From positions 43,796-107,795 of the forward strand of contig SSSZ01000099.1 of the NCBI GenBank assembly GCA_009469675.1: a DNA stretch of 64,000 nucleotides, given 5' to 3'. The notes below the pieces were generated by a model. That model did no database searches. It was not told the DNA's origin and saw only the letters and a program-made list of their open reading frames with translations. Below are positions 45,993 to 55,803 of this stretch, piece after piece. Each line of letters begins with the position of its first letter. Within the stretch, counting starts at the first letter, position 1. A program made the position numbers and the translations under genes. Source of the stretch: Azonexaceae bacterium (GTDB lineage: Bacteria > Pseudomonadota > Gammaproteobacteria > Burkholderiales > Rhodocyclaceae).

Positions 45993-47708
45993 TTAGACGT
46001 TGGTCGTGCTCAGAACCTCGTCGAGCGAGGTGACACCCTGTTTGACTTTCAAGAGTCCCGACTGGCGCAAATCCTTGATGCCTTCCTTCTGGGCCTGGGC
46101 AGCGATGTCGAGCGAGTTCCCGCCGGCCAGGATGATGCGCTGGATCGCCTCGGTCACGGGCATGACCTGATAGATGCCGACCCGTCCCTTGTAGCCGCTG
46201 CCTTTGCAGCGGTCGCAGCCGCCGGGGCCGTAGAGGGTCCAGGAACCGTCGAGATCGGCTTCGCTGAACCCGGCATTGAGCAGGGCCTGCTGCGGCACCT
46301 GTACCGGCTGTTTGCAATTGCACAGGCGCCGGGCCAGGCGCTGGGCGGTAATAATCAGGACGCTGGACGCGATATTGAAGGTCGGCACGCCCATGTTCAT
46401 GAGGCGGGTCAGGGTCTGCGGCGCGTCGTTGGTGTGCAGGGTGGAAAGCACCATGTGGCCGGTCTGGGCGGCCTTGACCGAGATTTCGGCGGTTTCCAGG
46501 TCGCGGATTTCGCCCACCATGATGATGTCCGGATCCTGGCGCAGGAAGGATTTGAGGGCTGCCGCGAAGGTCAGGCCGACCTTGTCGTCCACGTTGACCT
46601 GGTTGATGCCGGGGAGGTTGATTTCCGCAGGATCTTCGGCGGTCGAGATATTGACGCCGGGTTTGTTCAGCAGGTTGAGGCAGGTGTAGAGCGACACCGT
46701 CTTGCCCGAGCCGGTGGGGCCGGTGACCAGCACCATCCCGTAGGGGCGGCTGACGGCGTCGAGGAGGGCGGCCTTCTGCTCGGGTTCGTAGCCCAGGGCT
46801 TCGATGCCGAGGGTGGCCGAGGTCGGATCGAGAATGCGCAGGACGATTTTTTCGCCCTGCAGGGTCGGCAGCGTGCTGACCCGGAAGTCGATGGCCCGGT
46901 TCTTGGAAAGCACCAGGCGCATGCGGCCGTCCTGGGGAATTCGCTTCTCGGCGATATTGAGCCGGGAGATGACCTTGATGCGGGAGGCGATTTTTTCCTT
47001 GATCGCCAGGGGTGGCGTTGCCACCTCGCGGAGGATGCCGTCGACCCGGAAGCGGATGCGGTAGAACTTTTCGTAAGGTTCGAAGTGGATGTCGGACGCG
47101 CCGTCGTTGATGGCATCGAGCAGCATCTTCTGGATGAACTTGACGACCGGCGCGTCGTCGATATCCTGGGTCGCCGCCTCGTCGGCCTTGGCGGCGCTCT
47201 CCTCGTCGAGGAAATCGAGGTTGATGTCGTCGCTGGCCAGATTCTTGAGCGTGTCCTCGGCCGACTCCGAATATTTCGCAACCAGCGGCAGGAGCTTGGG
47301 TTCTTCGACGACGATGGGGTCCACCGCCAGCCCGGTCTGGAAGCGGATTTCATCCAGGGCACGCAGGTTGGTGGGATCGGCGATCGCCACCGAAAGGCGA
47401 TTGCCCCGCTTATGGAGGGGAATGACCTTGTGGCTGGCGATCAGCTTGCGATCGACGGCGTTGGCCGGCACGTGGGCCTCGTCGAAAGCCCCCAGGTCGA
47501 GCAGCGGATAGCCGAAGGTCTCGGCGACGAACCGGGCGACGTCAAGGGCGGTCGCCTTTTTGCTCGCCACCAGTTGCTCGATGAAGGACGACTTGTTGCC
47601 GGCGGCTTGCGAAAGCAGTTGCTCCGCCTCGACTTCCTTGAGTCGGCCGGCTTGCACCATCGCCCGTGCTAGGCCGCCCAGGGGCGCGGATTGGGGGGTG
47701 GCTGCCAT
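45993..47708 (-). CDS. pilB: Type IV pilus extension ATPase PilB
   Basis: A 571-residue assembly motor: N-terminal GspE-N region, Walker A GPTGSGKTVS, Asp box DPDIIMVGEIRD, His box GHMVLSTLHTND and a zinc-type CDRCKGSGYKGR. The N-terminal part lacks the two conserved RLGxxL...Q motifs seen in MshE, so cyclic di-GMP binding of that kind is not expected. First gene of pilB-pilC-pilD. Confidence 0.96.
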   Translation of the reverse strand: MAATPQSAPLGGLARAMVQAGRLKEVEAEQLLSQAAGNKSSFIEQLVASKKATALDVARFVAETFGYPLLDLGAFDEAHVPANAVDRKLIASHKVIPLHKRGNRLSVAIADPTNLRALDEIRFQTGLAVDPIVVEEPKLLPLVAKYSESAEDTLKNLASDDINLDFLDEESAAKADEAATQDIDDAPVVKFIQKMLLDAINDGASDIHFEPYEKFYRIRFRVDGILREVATPPLAIKEKIASRIKVISRLNIAEKRIPQDGRMRLVLSKNRAIDFRVSTLPTLQGEKIVLRILDPTSATLGIEALGYEPEQKAALLDAVSRPYGMVLVTGPTGSGKTVSLYTCLNLLNKPGVNISTAEDPAEINLPGINQVNVDDKVGLTFAAALKSFLRQDPDIIMVGEIRDLETAEISVKAAQTGHMVLSTLHTNDAPQTLTRLMNMGVPTFNIASSVLIITAQRLARRLCNCKQPVQVPQQALLNAGFSEADLDGSWTLYGPGGCDRCKGSGYKGRVGIYQVMPVTEAIQRIILAGGNSLDIAAQAQKEGIKDLRQSGLLKVKQGVTSLDEVLSTTNV

Positions 47709-47741
47709 CAGTGGTCGTCAAATGCCGGATACATCGTATTG

Positions 47742-47770
47742 ATGATGCTACGTAGGCCTTGGTTTGTAAA
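47742..47770 (-). promoter_or_regulatory. Possible promoter of pilBCD
   Basis: Minus-strand TTTACA (47770-47765, 5 of 6) and CATCAT (47747-47742, 4 of 6), 17-bp spacer, 33 bp before the pilB start. Moderate match only. Confidence 0.4.
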
Positions 47771-47790
47771 GCCTTTCTGCGGCTGCTTTT

Positions 47791-49059
47791 CTACGGGTTC
47801 GGGCGGAAAATCCGGGCGGTTTTGACGCTGCGGTCCTGGGTTTGCAGAACCTCGATGGCGATTTGGTCGATCTTGAAGCTGACGCCGGCCTCGGGAATGT
47901 CCTGGAAATGGTCGAGAATCAGGCCGTTCAGGGTTTTCGGCCCGTCCAGGGGTAGCTCGATGGCGAGCATGCGGTTGATTTCCCGCAGGGGGCGCGACCC
48001 TTCGACCACGGCCGAGCCGTTTTCGTCCCAGGCGACGGAATGGTCGAGGCCGGGCAGCGAAGTCGTAAATTTGCCGACGATTTCCTCGATGATGTCCTCA
48101 AGGGTGAGCAAACCAAGGATTTCGCCGTATTCGTCGACGACGAAACCGATGCGCTGGCGGTTTTCCTGGAAAAAGGCGAGTTGCGAGAAGGCGGCGGTTC
48201 CGGCCGGAATGTAGTAGGCGTCGAGCCACTGCTCCCGCAGTGCCGTTTCCGTCAGTTCGCCGCGCTGCACTTCGCCGATCAGGCGCCGGACGGGCAGGAC
48301 GCCCAGCAGTTGATCGAGGGATTCGCGGCACACCGGCAGCCGGCTGTGGTGGCTGGTCCTGATCTGGGCCACGACCTCCTCCCAGCTACGGTCGAGGTCG
48401 AGGATTTCGATGGCGCCACGGGGGGTCATGATGTCCTCGACCGTGATGTTGTTCAATTCGAAGAGGTTGGCCAGGATGGTCTGGTGTTTGGGGGGAATGA
48501 AATGGGCCGACTCAAGGACCAGGCTGCGCAGCTCTTCCGGCGACAGCTGGGCTTCGGCGTGCATGCCCCGGGGCGACAGGCCAAGAAGGCGGAGGAGGGC
48601 GGAGACGAAGAGGTTGACGAACCAGATGACCGGGTAGGCCAGACGCAACAGCGGCGTGAGGATATAGCTGAGGAGCGGCGCCAGGCGGTCGGCATAGGTG
48701 GCGCAAACGACCTTGGGAGTGATTTCGGACACCACCAGAAGGGCGAAGGTGATGCACAGCGTGCCGATTTCGAGCGCCCATTTCGACTGGCCGAAAAGCG
48801 CCAGGGCGATGTATCCGGTGAGGGTGGCGGCGGCTGCGTTGAGCAGGGTATTGCCGAGCAGAATGAGCCCCAGCAGCTTGTCGGTCTTGCCGAGCAGGAG
48901 CAAGGCCAGCTTGGCGCCGCGGTTGCCGCTCTGGGCAGCGTGGCGCAGGCGGAAGCGGTTGGCGGCCATCATCGCCGTTTCGGCGCCGGAGAACACACCG
49001 GAAAGGATGAGCAGGGCCAGCAGGGCGAGCAGCAGCGCGGAAAGGGGAATGTCGGCCAT
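47791..49059 (-). CDS. CNNM/HlyC-CorC-type transporter-like protein
   Basis: A 422-residue protein with an N-terminal DUF21 membrane domain (four helices, about 5-190), a CBS pair (about 205-330, EDIMTPRGAIEILD and FVVDEYGEILGLLTLEDI) and a CorC_HlyC domain (about 345-420). This family affects magnesium or other divalent metal handling; the old name haemolysin is misleading. 9 bp after the ccsA-type gene. Confidence 0.93.
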   Translation of the reverse strand: MADIPLSALLLALLALLILSGVFSGAETAMMAANRFRLRHAAQSGNRGAKLALLLLGKTDKLLGLILLGNTLLNAAAATLTGYIALALFGQSKWALEIGTLCITFALLVVSEITPKVVCATYADRLAPLLSYILTPLLRLAYPVIWFVNLFVSALLRLLGLSPRGMHAEAQLSPEELRSLVLESAHFIPPKHQTILANLFELNNITVEDIMTPRGAIEILDLDRSWEEVVAQIRTSHHSRLPVCRESLDQLLGVLPVRRLIGEVQRGELTETALREQWLDAYYIPAGTAAFSQLAFFQENRQRIGFVVDEYGEILGLLTLEDIIEEIVGKFTTSLPGLDHSVAWDENGSAVVEGSRPLREINRMLAIELPLDGPKTLNGLILDHFQDIPEAGVSFKIDQIAIEVLQTQDRSVKTARIFRPNP

Positions 49060-49068
49060 CGGCGGGCG

Positions 49069-49908
49069 TCAGACGCGTCCGAGGATGACTTCTGCCACGA
49101 AACGGCTGCCGACGTAGGCCAGGAGCAGGACGGCGAAGCCCGCCATGGTCCAGCGCAGAGCCTTGCGGCCGCGCCAGCCCCAGGCGTGGCGACCGACCAG
49201 GAGGGTGGCGAAAATGCCCCAGGAGGCGAAGGCGAACAAGGTCTTGTGGTCGAGGGTCAAGGCCCGGCCGAACAGGTATTCCGAGAACAGAACGCCGCTG
49301 CCCAAAGTGAGCGTCAGCAGGATGAAGCCGATGAGCAGCATGCGGAAAAGCAGGGATTCCATGGTCAGGAGCGGTGGCAGGCTGGTCAGGCTGCGGGTCA
49401 TGGTGCGCCGGTGCAGGGCTTTTTCCGCGAAGCCCATGAAGACGGCGTGGAGGGCGGAGAGGGTGAAGAGGCTGTAGGCCAGCATGGCGGCCAGAAAATG
49501 CAGCTTGAACCCGGTGGCGCCAGCGTGGGCCACCAGATGGACCTGGGGAAAGACGGCCGGAAGGACGGTGCAAGCCGCCGCTAAAGGCAGAACCATGGGC
49601 TGGAGCCCCTCCATGCGGGCCAGGAAGCTTTCGAGCCAGTAGATCAGGACGGCCAGCCACATCATCAGGGAGAGCGCGAAGCTGAACGAGAAGCGCATCC
49701 CGACCTCGCTGAACAAGGCGCCATAGAGGCCGAAGGCGTGGATCGCCAAGGTGGCGCCGATGGCGCTCCGCTCCCAGGGTTGCATGGGAACGGCCACCCG
49801 GGCCTGGTCGTTTTCGCGCCAGCGGGTGTTCCAGAAATGGTAGCCGAGCAGACCGTAGAGGACGGCGGCCAGAATGTGCGGCAGAAGCTGAATTACAATA
49901 GTGCCCAT
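49069..49908 (-). CDS. CcsA/YpjD-type cytochrome c assembly membrane protein
   Basis: A 279-residue protein with about eight membrane helices. Histidines at HAFGLYGALF, HLVAHAGATGFKLHF and LDHKTLFAF could be haem ligands. The family is ResC/CcsA-like, but the tryptophan-rich haem-handling WWD motif is not evident, so it belongs to the YpjD group beside ffh, whose exact role is unproven. Divergent from ffh with 29 bp between starts. Confidence 0.88.
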   Translation of the reverse strand: MGTIVIQLLPHILAAVLYGLLGYHFWNTRWRENDQARVAVPMQPWERSAIGATLAIHAFGLYGALFSEVGMRFSFSFALSLMMWLAVLIYWLESFLARMEGLQPMVLPLAAACTVLPAVFPQVHLVAHAGATGFKLHFLAAMLAYSLFTLSALHAVFMGFAEKALHRRTMTRSLTSLPPLLTMESLLFRMLLIGFILLTLTLGSGVLFSEYLFGRALTLDHKTLFAFASWGIFATLLVGRHAWGWRGRKALRWTMAGFAVLLLAYVGSRFVAEVILGRV

Positions 49909-49937
49909 TCGCCAATTTTACTCGAAGCCCCAAGCCG

Positions 49938-51293
49938 ATGCTCGATAACCTGACTCAACGCCTTGCCCGCGTCATGAAGACGCTCAAGGGCGAAGCGCGC
50001 CTGACCGAAACCAATATCGCCGATGCCCTGCGCGAAGTCCGGATGGCGCTTCTCGAAGCCGACGTCGCCCTGCCCGTGGTCAAGGACTTCATTGCCGCCG
50101 TCAAGGAGAAGGCCGTGGGCGAGGAGGTGATCGGATCCCTGAGTCCCGGCCAGGCTCTGATCGGCGTCGTCCATCGGGAGCTCACCAAGATCATGGGCGA
50201 GGCCCACGAGGGCATCAGCTTCGCCACCCAGCCGCCGGCCATCGTCCTCATGGCCGGCCTGCAGGGCGCGGGCAAGACGACCACCGTCGGCAAGCTGGGC
50301 AAGCTGCTCAAGGAAGGCCAGAAGAAGAAGGTGTTGGTGGTGTCCTGCGACGTCTACCGTCCGGCCGCCATCGAACAGCTGAAATCGGTGGCTGGGCAGG
50401 CGGGGATCGATTTCTTCCCCTCTGCAGTGGGGGAAAAACCCGAGGCCATCGCCCTGGCGGCGGTCGATTGGGCCAAGCGCCACTATTACGATGTCTTGCT
50501 CGTCGATACCGCCGGCCGGCTGGCCATCGACGAGGCGATGATGGACGAGATCAAGCGCCTGCATGCCGCCTTGAAGCCCATCGAGACCCTTTTTGTGGTG
50601 GACGCCATGCTCGGCCAGGACGCGGTCAACACCGCCCGGTCGTTCAACGAGGCCTTGCCGCTTACCGGTGTCGTCCTCACCAAGCTTGACGGCGACGCCC
50701 GGGGCGGTGCTGCCTTGTCGGTGCGGCACATCACCGGCAAGCCGATCAAGTACGCCGGCGTTGGGGAAAAACTGGCCGGTATCGAGGCCTTCCACCCGGA
50801 ACGCATGGCTTCGCGCATCCTGGGCATGGGCGACGTGCTTTCCCTGATCGAGGAGGCCAAGAAGGGGATCGACGAGGAGAAGGCCGTTGCCTTCGCCAAG
50901 AAGCTCAAGTCCGGCAAAGGTTTCGACCTCAACGACTTCAAGGAGCAGATCGGCCAGATGCGCAGCATGGGCGGCCTTTCCGCCCTCATGGACAAGCTTC
51001 CCGCCCAGTTCGCCCAGGCCGCCGGCCAGTTGCCCGCCGGCGCCGAGAACAAGATGGTGGGGCGGATCGAGGGCATCATCAATTCGATGACGCCCCAGGA
51101 GCGGGCCAAACCCGAACTCATCAAGGCCAGCCGCAAGCGGCGGATCGCCACTGGAGCCGGGGTTCAGGTGCAGGAGGTCAATCGCCTCCTCAACCAGTTC
51201 GAGCAATCCCAGAAAATGATGAAGCAACTCACCAAGGGCGGCATGGGCAAGCTGATGCGGGGCATGAAAGGCCTGCTGCCCGGGATGCGCTGA
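49938..51293 (+). CDS. ffh: Signal recognition particle protein Ffh
   Basis: The SRP54 GTPase that targets nascent membrane proteins. N domain (1-90), G domain with GLQGAGKTTTVGKL (P-loop), DTAGRLAIDEAMMDE and TKLDGDARGGAALS, and a Met-rich M domain (about 325-451) ending GMKGLLPGMR. 451 residues. Starts at ATG 49938; a TACAAT at 49894 may be its -10 but no -35 is clear. Copy 2 of the dispersed repeat begins on its stop. Confidence 0.98.
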   Translation: MLDNLTQRLARVMKTLKGEARLTETNIADALREVRMALLEADVALPVVKDFIAAVKEKAVGEEVIGSLSPGQALIGVVHRELTKIMGEAHEGISFATQPPAIVLMAGLQGAGKTTTVGKLGKLLKEGQKKKVLVVSCDVYRPAAIEQLKSVAGQAGIDFFPSAVGEKPEAIALAAVDWAKRHYYDVLLVDTAGRLAIDEAMMDEIKRLHAALKPIETLFVVDAMLGQDAVNTARSFNEALPLTGVVLTKLDGDARGGAALSVRHITGKPIKYAGVGEKLAGIEAFHPERMASRILGMGDVLSLIEEAKKGIDEEKAVAFAKKLKSGKGFDLNDFKEQIGQMRSMGGLSALMDKLPAQFAQAAGQLPAGAENKMVGRIEGIINSMTPQERAKPELIKASRKRRIATGAGVQVQEVNRLLNQFEQSQKMMKQLTKGGMGKLMRGMKGLLPGMR

Positions 51294-51394
51294 TCCCAAT
51301 ACGCTTGCAAACCGATGCTTTGTCGGCTTCGCCTTGCCGGGCTACAGCACGGCCTTCGGCTCGCGTTCGCGTCTCGCTTTGAAAGCGAATTGTC
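51293..51394 (+). repeat. Dispersed palindromic element, copy 2
   Basis: Left end ATCCCAATACGCTTGCAAA begins on the last base of the ffh TGA stop; the right end is TTTGAAAGCGAATTG near 51379-51393. Interior matches copy 1 closely in the TTTGTCG.CTTCGCCTTG and TTCGGCTCG segments; the central CTACAGCAC departs from the perfect stem of copies 1 and 3. It is more diverged at the left end. Confidence 0.8.
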
Positions 51395-51453
51395 TGACAA
51401 GATGCCCCGGTGTCGTTAGGTTTTCTCGCCGTATCGGCCCGCGAAACGTCCCG

Positions 51454-51620
51454 CCGTGGCAGGTACGCGGTGACGCGGGCAACAGAGGCCCCGGCGAAAA
51501 GGGCGCCGGCCTCGGCCTGCCCGCCGCTATACCGTTCATAGGTGCGACGTCCCCGGGCAGCCTACGGGCTTCGCCGGCATGCCCTTACCACGGGCGCCTA
51601 GTTGGTGCTTCAACTGCGCC
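51454..51620. other. Strongly structured non-coding region (possible RNA)
   Basis: The 225 bp between repeat copy 2 and the transglycosylase hold no credible gene. They contain a long interrupted hairpin (51462-51533; GGTA/TACC, GCG/CGC, GCGGGCA/TGCCCGC, GAGG/CCTC, CCGGCG/CGCCGG), a second (51555-51584; GGGCA-GCC/GGC-TGCCC), a third (51593-51620; GGCGC, AGTTG/CAACT, GCGCC), and a closing pair CCGTGG (51454-51459)/CCACGG (51588-51593). I recognise no known RNA class; strand undecided. Confidence 0.4.
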
Positions 51621-52222
51621 TAGGTGCGCGGGGCGGCGGCCGGCCAGTCCCAGTTCTTTTCCCAGGAGGCCCGCACCATGTTGGGGTATTCCGCCTGCCC
51701 CAGGCTGCCGTTGTAGCGCCCCAGGGCACGGAAGAGGTCGCCCTTTTCGATATCGAGGTAGTGGCGCAGGATGGTGCAGCCGTAGCGCAGGTTGGTCCGC
51801 AGGTGGAACAGGTTGTCATCGGCGCGGCCGATCAACTTGACCCAGAAGGGCATGACCTGCATGTAACCGCGGGCCCCCGCTGAAGACACGGCATATTTGC
51901 GGAACCCCGATTCGACCTGCATGAGGCCCAGCACCAGCTGGGGGTCGAGGCCGGCCCGCTTGGCTTCGTAATGGACGGCGCGCAGCAGTTCGATCCGGTA
52001 TTCCCGATTGGGAATGCGTTTTTCCAGACGGCGCGACATCTCGCTCAGCCAGTTGGTGGCTTCGATGGGGTCGCGGAACGAACTGGTGGGCGGGCGTGCG
52101 TCGGACACCGCCTTGTGTAGGGCGGCCTGGACGCTGGCCGAAAGCGGTTCGTACTTCTGGGCGCCGGCCTGGGCGGCCAGAGCCGGCAGGGCAAGACAGA
52201 GCGCCGCGATCAGGCGGCGCAC
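51620..52222 (-). CDS. Lytic transglycosylase, SLT domain
   Basis: A 200-residue exported muramidase-like enzyme: signal peptide (about 1-19), then an SLT domain (about 80-180) with catalytic Glu104 in [20 protein letters not shown] and [12 protein letters not shown]. It cleaves peptidoglycan glycan strands non-hydrolytically. GTG 52222 overlaps the proS end by 13 bp, so it is translated after proS in one operon. Confidence 0.93.
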   Translation of the reverse strand: MRRLIAALCLALPALAAQAGAQKYEPLSASVQAALHKAVSDARPPTSSFRDPIEATNWLSEMSRRLEKRIPNREYRIELLRAVHYEAKRAGLDPQLVLGLMQVESGFRKYAVSSAGARGYMQVMPFWVKLIGRADDNLFHLRTNLRYGCTILRHYLDIEKGDLFRALGRYNGSLGQAEYPNMVRASWEKNWDWPAAAPRT

Positions 52223-53940
52223 AGCTGGTCCCGTACGAAGGCGACCGTGTCGGCTTGGCCAATCAGCGTGGCTTCGGCATCCTGGCGCCCCTTGTATTCG
52301 ACCTGTCCTTCCTTGAGGCCGCGCTCGCCTATAACCAGCCGGTGCGGCACGCCGATCAGTTCCATATCAGCGAACATGACCCCCGGGCGCTCGTTGCGGT
52401 CGTCGAGGAGGACGTCGATTCCGGCCGCCTTGAGTTCGGCGTAGAGGGCGTCGGCGGCGGCCTTCACCACCTCGCTCTTCTGGTAGCCCATGGGCACGAT
52501 GCACACGGAGAACGGGGCGATGGCCGGCGGCAGCACGATACCGCGCTCGTCATTGCCCTGCTCGATGGCGGCTCCGACGATGCGGGTGACGCCGATGCCG
52601 TAGCAGCCCATTTCCATGATCTGGCTCTTGCCGTTTTCGTCCAGGTAGGCGCACTGCAGGGCCTCGGCGTATTTCCGGCGCAACTGGAAGATGTGGCCGA
52701 CTTCAATGCCGCGGCAGAGATCCAGGCGGCCCTTGCCGTCCGGCGACGGGTCGCCGGTGACGACGTTGCGGATGTCGGCGACTTCCGGTTCGGCGGCGTC
52801 GCGGCCGAAATTGGCGCCGGTCAGGTGGAAGCCGGCGGCATTGGCGCCGCAGACGAAGTCGCTCATCGCCGCCACCGTGCGGTCGGCGACGACCCGCACC
52901 CGGGCCGGGTCGATGCCCACCGGGCCGATGTAGCCTGGTTTGCAGCCCAGGTATTCCTCGACCTCGCCTTCGCTGGCGAAGCGAAAGGGCGCCAGGCCGG
53001 CAAGCTTGGACGCCTTGATTTCGTTCAGTTCGTGATCGCCGCGCAGGAGAAGCAGGGCGAAGGTCTGGCCGCCGTCCTCCTTTTCGCTGACGACGGCGAT
53101 GGCCTTGACCATCCTGTCGACGGCGATGCCGAGAAAGGTCGCCACATCGGCGCAGGCGGTTTGCCCGGGGGTGGCGACCTTGGCCAGAGCGGCGCCGGCG
53201 GCCGGGCGGGGCGCGGCCGGAGCGACGGCTTCCGCCAGCTCGACGTTGGCGGCGTAGTCCGAGTCCGGGCAGTAGGCGATGGCGTCCTCGCCGGAGTCGG
53301 CCAGGACGTGGAATTCGTGGGAGCCGGTACCGCCGATCGAGCCGGTGTCGGCGGCGACGGCGCGGAACTTGAGGCCGAGTCGCTCGAAGATGCGGCTGTA
53401 GGTGGCGTACATGTTCTTGTATTCGCGCTCCAGATCGGCGAACGAGGTGTGGAAGGAATAGCCGTCCTTCATCAGGAATTCACGGCCCCGCATGACCCCG
53501 AAGCGGGGGCGGATCTCGTCCCGGAACTTGGTCTGGATCTGGTAGAGGTGGAGTGGCAGTTGGCGGTAGCTCTTGACATCGCGGCGCACCACGTCGGTGA
53601 TGACCTCCTCGTGGGTCGGGCCGATGACGAAGTCGCGCTGGTGGCGGTCTTTGAAGCGCAGCAGTTCAGGGCCGTACTGTTCCCAGCGCTTCGATTCCTG
53701 CCACAGTTCGGCCGGTTGCACCGCCGGCATCAGGAGTTCCTGGGCGCCGGCCCGGTTCATTTCCTCGCGGATGATGGTTTCGACCTTGCGCAAGACCTTG
53801 AGGCCGATCGGCATCCAGGTATAGATGCCGGCGGCGGCGCGCTTGATATACCCGGCCCGCAGCATGAGCTTCTGGCTGATGACTTCGGCGTCGGCTGGGG
53901 CTTCCTTGAGAGTGGTGAAGAAAAACTGCGAGGTGCGCAT
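52210..53940 (-). CDS. proS: Prolyl-tRNA synthetase
   Basis: A class II synthetase of 576 residues of the bacterial type: catalytic core with [19 protein letters not shown], the editing insert (about 225-400), and [17 protein letters not shown] (motif 3), then the anticodon-binding domain. I chose ATG 53940, the family start MRTSQFFF, rather than upstream codons. Divergent from rppH. Confidence 0.98.
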   Translation of the reverse strand: MRTSQFFFTTLKEAPADAEVISQKLMLRAGYIKRAAAGIYTWMPIGLKVLRKVETIIREEMNRAGAQELLMPAVQPAELWQESKRWEQYGPELLRFKDRHQRDFVIGPTHEEVITDVVRRDVKSYRQLPLHLYQIQTKFRDEIRPRFGVMRGREFLMKDGYSFHTSFADLEREYKNMYATYSRIFERLGLKFRAVAADTGSIGGTGSHEFHVLADSGEDAIAYCPDSDYAANVELAEAVAPAAPRPAAGAALAKVATPGQTACADVATFLGIAVDRMVKAIAVVSEKEDGGQTFALLLLRGDHELNEIKASKLAGLAPFRFASEGEVEEYLGCKPGYIGPVGIDPARVRVVADRTVAAMSDFVCGANAAGFHLTGANFGRDAAEPEVADIRNVVTGDPSPDGKGRLDLCRGIEVGHIFQLRRKYAEALQCAYLDENGKSQIMEMGCYGIGVTRIVGAAIEQGNDERGIVLPPAIAPFSVCIVPMGYQKSEVVKAAADALYAELKAAGIDVLLDDRNERPGVMFADMELIGVPHRLVIGERGLKEGQVEYKGRQDAEATLIGQADTVAFVRDQLCAA

Positions 53941-54053
53941 GGAAGGCTCTGGAATTCGTTGCAAAAAGGGGATTTTACACGCCCGCCGTCCTTTGCATGC
54001 AGGCCGGCTTTGTGAAAGAATGGTCGCAACCATAGTTTATTGCAGGATTTTTT

Positions 54054-54614
54054 ATGCTCGACCGTGAAGGCTATCGCCCGAACGTCGGCATCATTCTTTG
54101 TAACGCGAAAAACGAGGTTTTCTGGGGTAAGCGCATACGCGAACATTCGTGGCAGTTTCCGCAAGGTGGCATCAAGCGCGGCGAAACGCCGGAGCAGGCC
54201 ATGTACCGAGAGCTCCACGAAGAGGTCGGGCTAAGACCCGAGCATGTGCAAATCCTGGGCCGAACCAAGGGTTGGTTGCGCTATGAGGTGCCGACACAGT
54301 GGATCAAGCGGGAATGGCGCGGATCCTACAAGGGGCAGAAGCAGATCTGGTATCTGCTGCGCCTCGTAGGACGCGACAGCGACGTCAGCCTGCGGGCCAC
54401 GGACAAGCCCGAGTTTGACGCTTGGCGCTGGAACGAATACTGGGTGCCGTTGGATGTGGTGATCGAGTTCAAGCGGGGGGTCTATCAGCAGGCCCTCAAC
54501 GAGTTGGTGCGCTTTCTTGATTCCGACCGTCGTTATCGTCATCGCAGAAAGAACCGAAACCCATTGCAAGAATCTGACTCCAATCACGAAGCGAAGGACG
54601 ATCAACCCGCCTAA
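54054..54614 (+). CDS. rppH: RNA pyrophosphohydrolase RppH
   Basis: A 186-residue Nudix enzyme that removes the 5' pyrophosphate from mRNA and so triggers decay. Nudix box [20 protein letters not shown] begins at residue 38. The start [16 protein letters not shown] and [12 protein letters not shown] are specific for RppH. Arg/Asn-rich tail after residue 155. A CBS-domain gene follows 13 bp later. Confidence 0.96.
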   Translation: MLDREGYRPNVGIILCNAKNEVFWGKRIREHSWQFPQGGIKRGETPEQAMYRELHEEVGLRPEHVQILGRTKGWLRYEVPTQWIKREWRGSYKGQKQIWYLLRLVGRDSDVSLRATDKPEFDAWRWNEYWVPLDVVIEFKRGVYQQALNELVRFLDSDRRYRHRRKNRNPLQESDSNHEAKDDQPA

Positions 54615-54627
54615 GGAGGAGGAACAA

Positions 54628-55236
54628 ATGGCTAATGCGTACAAGCGGCTCGGGTCAGTGTGGCTCGAGGCAGGTGCCGGTTATCACCAGCCGGCTTCTT
54701 TTTCGCCCCAGCCGGTGGGCGCCGATTCGCCGGCCCTGGAGGTCATGACCGACCTGCGCCTGGTTCCCGCCGCGACCATCGATCCGGAAACCCACGTTGA
54801 CGTCGCCAACCAGGCGATGATCGCCCGGGGGGTGCGTTCGCTGCTGGTGGTCGATCGGACCGGCAACGTCATCGGCCTGGTGACGGCGCGGGATATCCTC
54901 GGGGAGCGGCCGATGCAGGTGGTGACCAAGCGCGGCGTCAAACACGACGAGATCCGGGTGGAGGACGTGATGACCCCGCGGGAGCAGATCGAAGTCCTCG
55001 ATTTTTCCGAGGTCTTGCGGGCCCGGGTCGGCGGCATTGTCGAAACCTTGAAACACAGCGGGCGCCAGCATGCCCTGGTGGTCGACCGCGATGTCACGGC
55101 CAATCGCCAGATGGTGCGGGGTATCTTTTCGGCTTCGCAAGTGGCCCGGCAGTTGGGGATTCCCCTCCATAGCACCGAGGTGGCGCGTACTTTTGCCGAA
55201 ATCGAAGCGGCCATCGCCCAGGGCGCCGGAGTTTGA
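54628..55236 (+). CDS. CBS-domain protein with N-terminal extension
   Basis: A 202-residue protein: about 38 N-terminal residues without domain, then a CBS pair (about 38-105 and 110-180; MIARGVRSLLVVDRTGNVIG and GRQHALVVDRDVTANRQMVR). Nucleotide sensing is likely, partner unknown. Very strong AAGGAGGAGGAA ribosome site before ATG 54628. Followed at 1 bp by the CNP1-like gene. Confidence 0.88.
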   Translation: MANAYKRLGSVWLEAGAGYHQPASFSPQPVGADSPALEVMTDLRLVPAATIDPETHVDVANQAMIARGVRSLLVVDRTGNVIGLVTARDILGERPMQVVTKRGVKHDEIRVEDVMTPREQIEVLDFSEVLRARVGGIVETLKHSGRQHALVVDRDVTANRQMVRGIFSASQVARQLGIPLHSTEVARTFAEIEAAIAQGAGV

Positions 55237-55237
55237 T

Positions 55238-55750
55238 TTGACGAAAATCCGATGGGCGGTCGCTGCCGCCGCAGTGATCGCCGCTTCGGCCGAGGCCGGT
55301 TTCGAGGACGATTACGAAGTCAAACGCTGGGAGGAGATCGCCGTCCAGTTGCCGGCCGCTCCCAAGATTGCAGAGTGCATTCCGTTTTTTGTCAGTTCGG
55401 CGTCGAGCAATCGCTTTTGCGTCGATCCCGGGTCGATTTCCGTCGGTTCGGACGGCGTGGTGCGCTATGTGCTCGTCGTGGAAACGCCGTCCGGCGTCCG
55501 CAACGTCAGTTTCGAAGGGATGCGCTGCGAAGCCCGGGAGCGCCGTCTCTACGCCTTCGGCCAGCCCGACGGCAGTTGGTCCAAGTCCCGGAGCAACCAG
55601 TGGGAGCGAATCCGCGAAGCGGCGGCCAATCGCCATCACGCCGCGCTGTTCCAGGATCATTTCTGCCCCAACGGGGTGATTGTACGCACCGCCGACGAGG
55701 CCCGCGACGCCCTGCGGCGGGGCGAACATCCGTCTCTCAAGCGCTATTGA
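55238..55750 (+). CDS. CNP1-like exported protein
   Basis: A 170-residue protein with signal peptide (about 1-20, [13 protein letters not shown]) and a single domain of the CNP1-like family ([55 protein letters not shown]). It keeps four conserved cysteines. TTG 55238 is the likely start (GGAG 7 bases upstream). The family is common in betaproteobacteria and has no assigned role. Confidence 0.82.
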   Translation: MTKIRWAVAAAAVIAASAEAGFEDDYEVKRWEEIAVQLPAAPKIAECIPFFVSSASSNRFCVDPGSISVGSDGVVRYVLVVETPSGVRNVSFEGMRCEARERRLYAFGQPDGSWSKSRSNQWERIREAAANRHHAALFQDHFCPNGVIVRTADEARDALRRGEHPSLKRY

Positions 55751-55803
55751 CCCGCCAAGGGCAACGAGTTGTCAGCCCGACTATCGGAGAATGTTTAGTC
55801 ACT

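Noticed and set aside
51395..51620. 4.5S SRP RNA, 6S RNA or a cobalamin riboswitch downstream of ffh
   Set aside because: The GGAAGGAAGCAG-type SRP tetraloop region, the single-rod 6S shape and the GCAACTGT/B12-box motifs are all absent. Also, it lies 3' of both flanking genes, where a riboswitch would make little sense.
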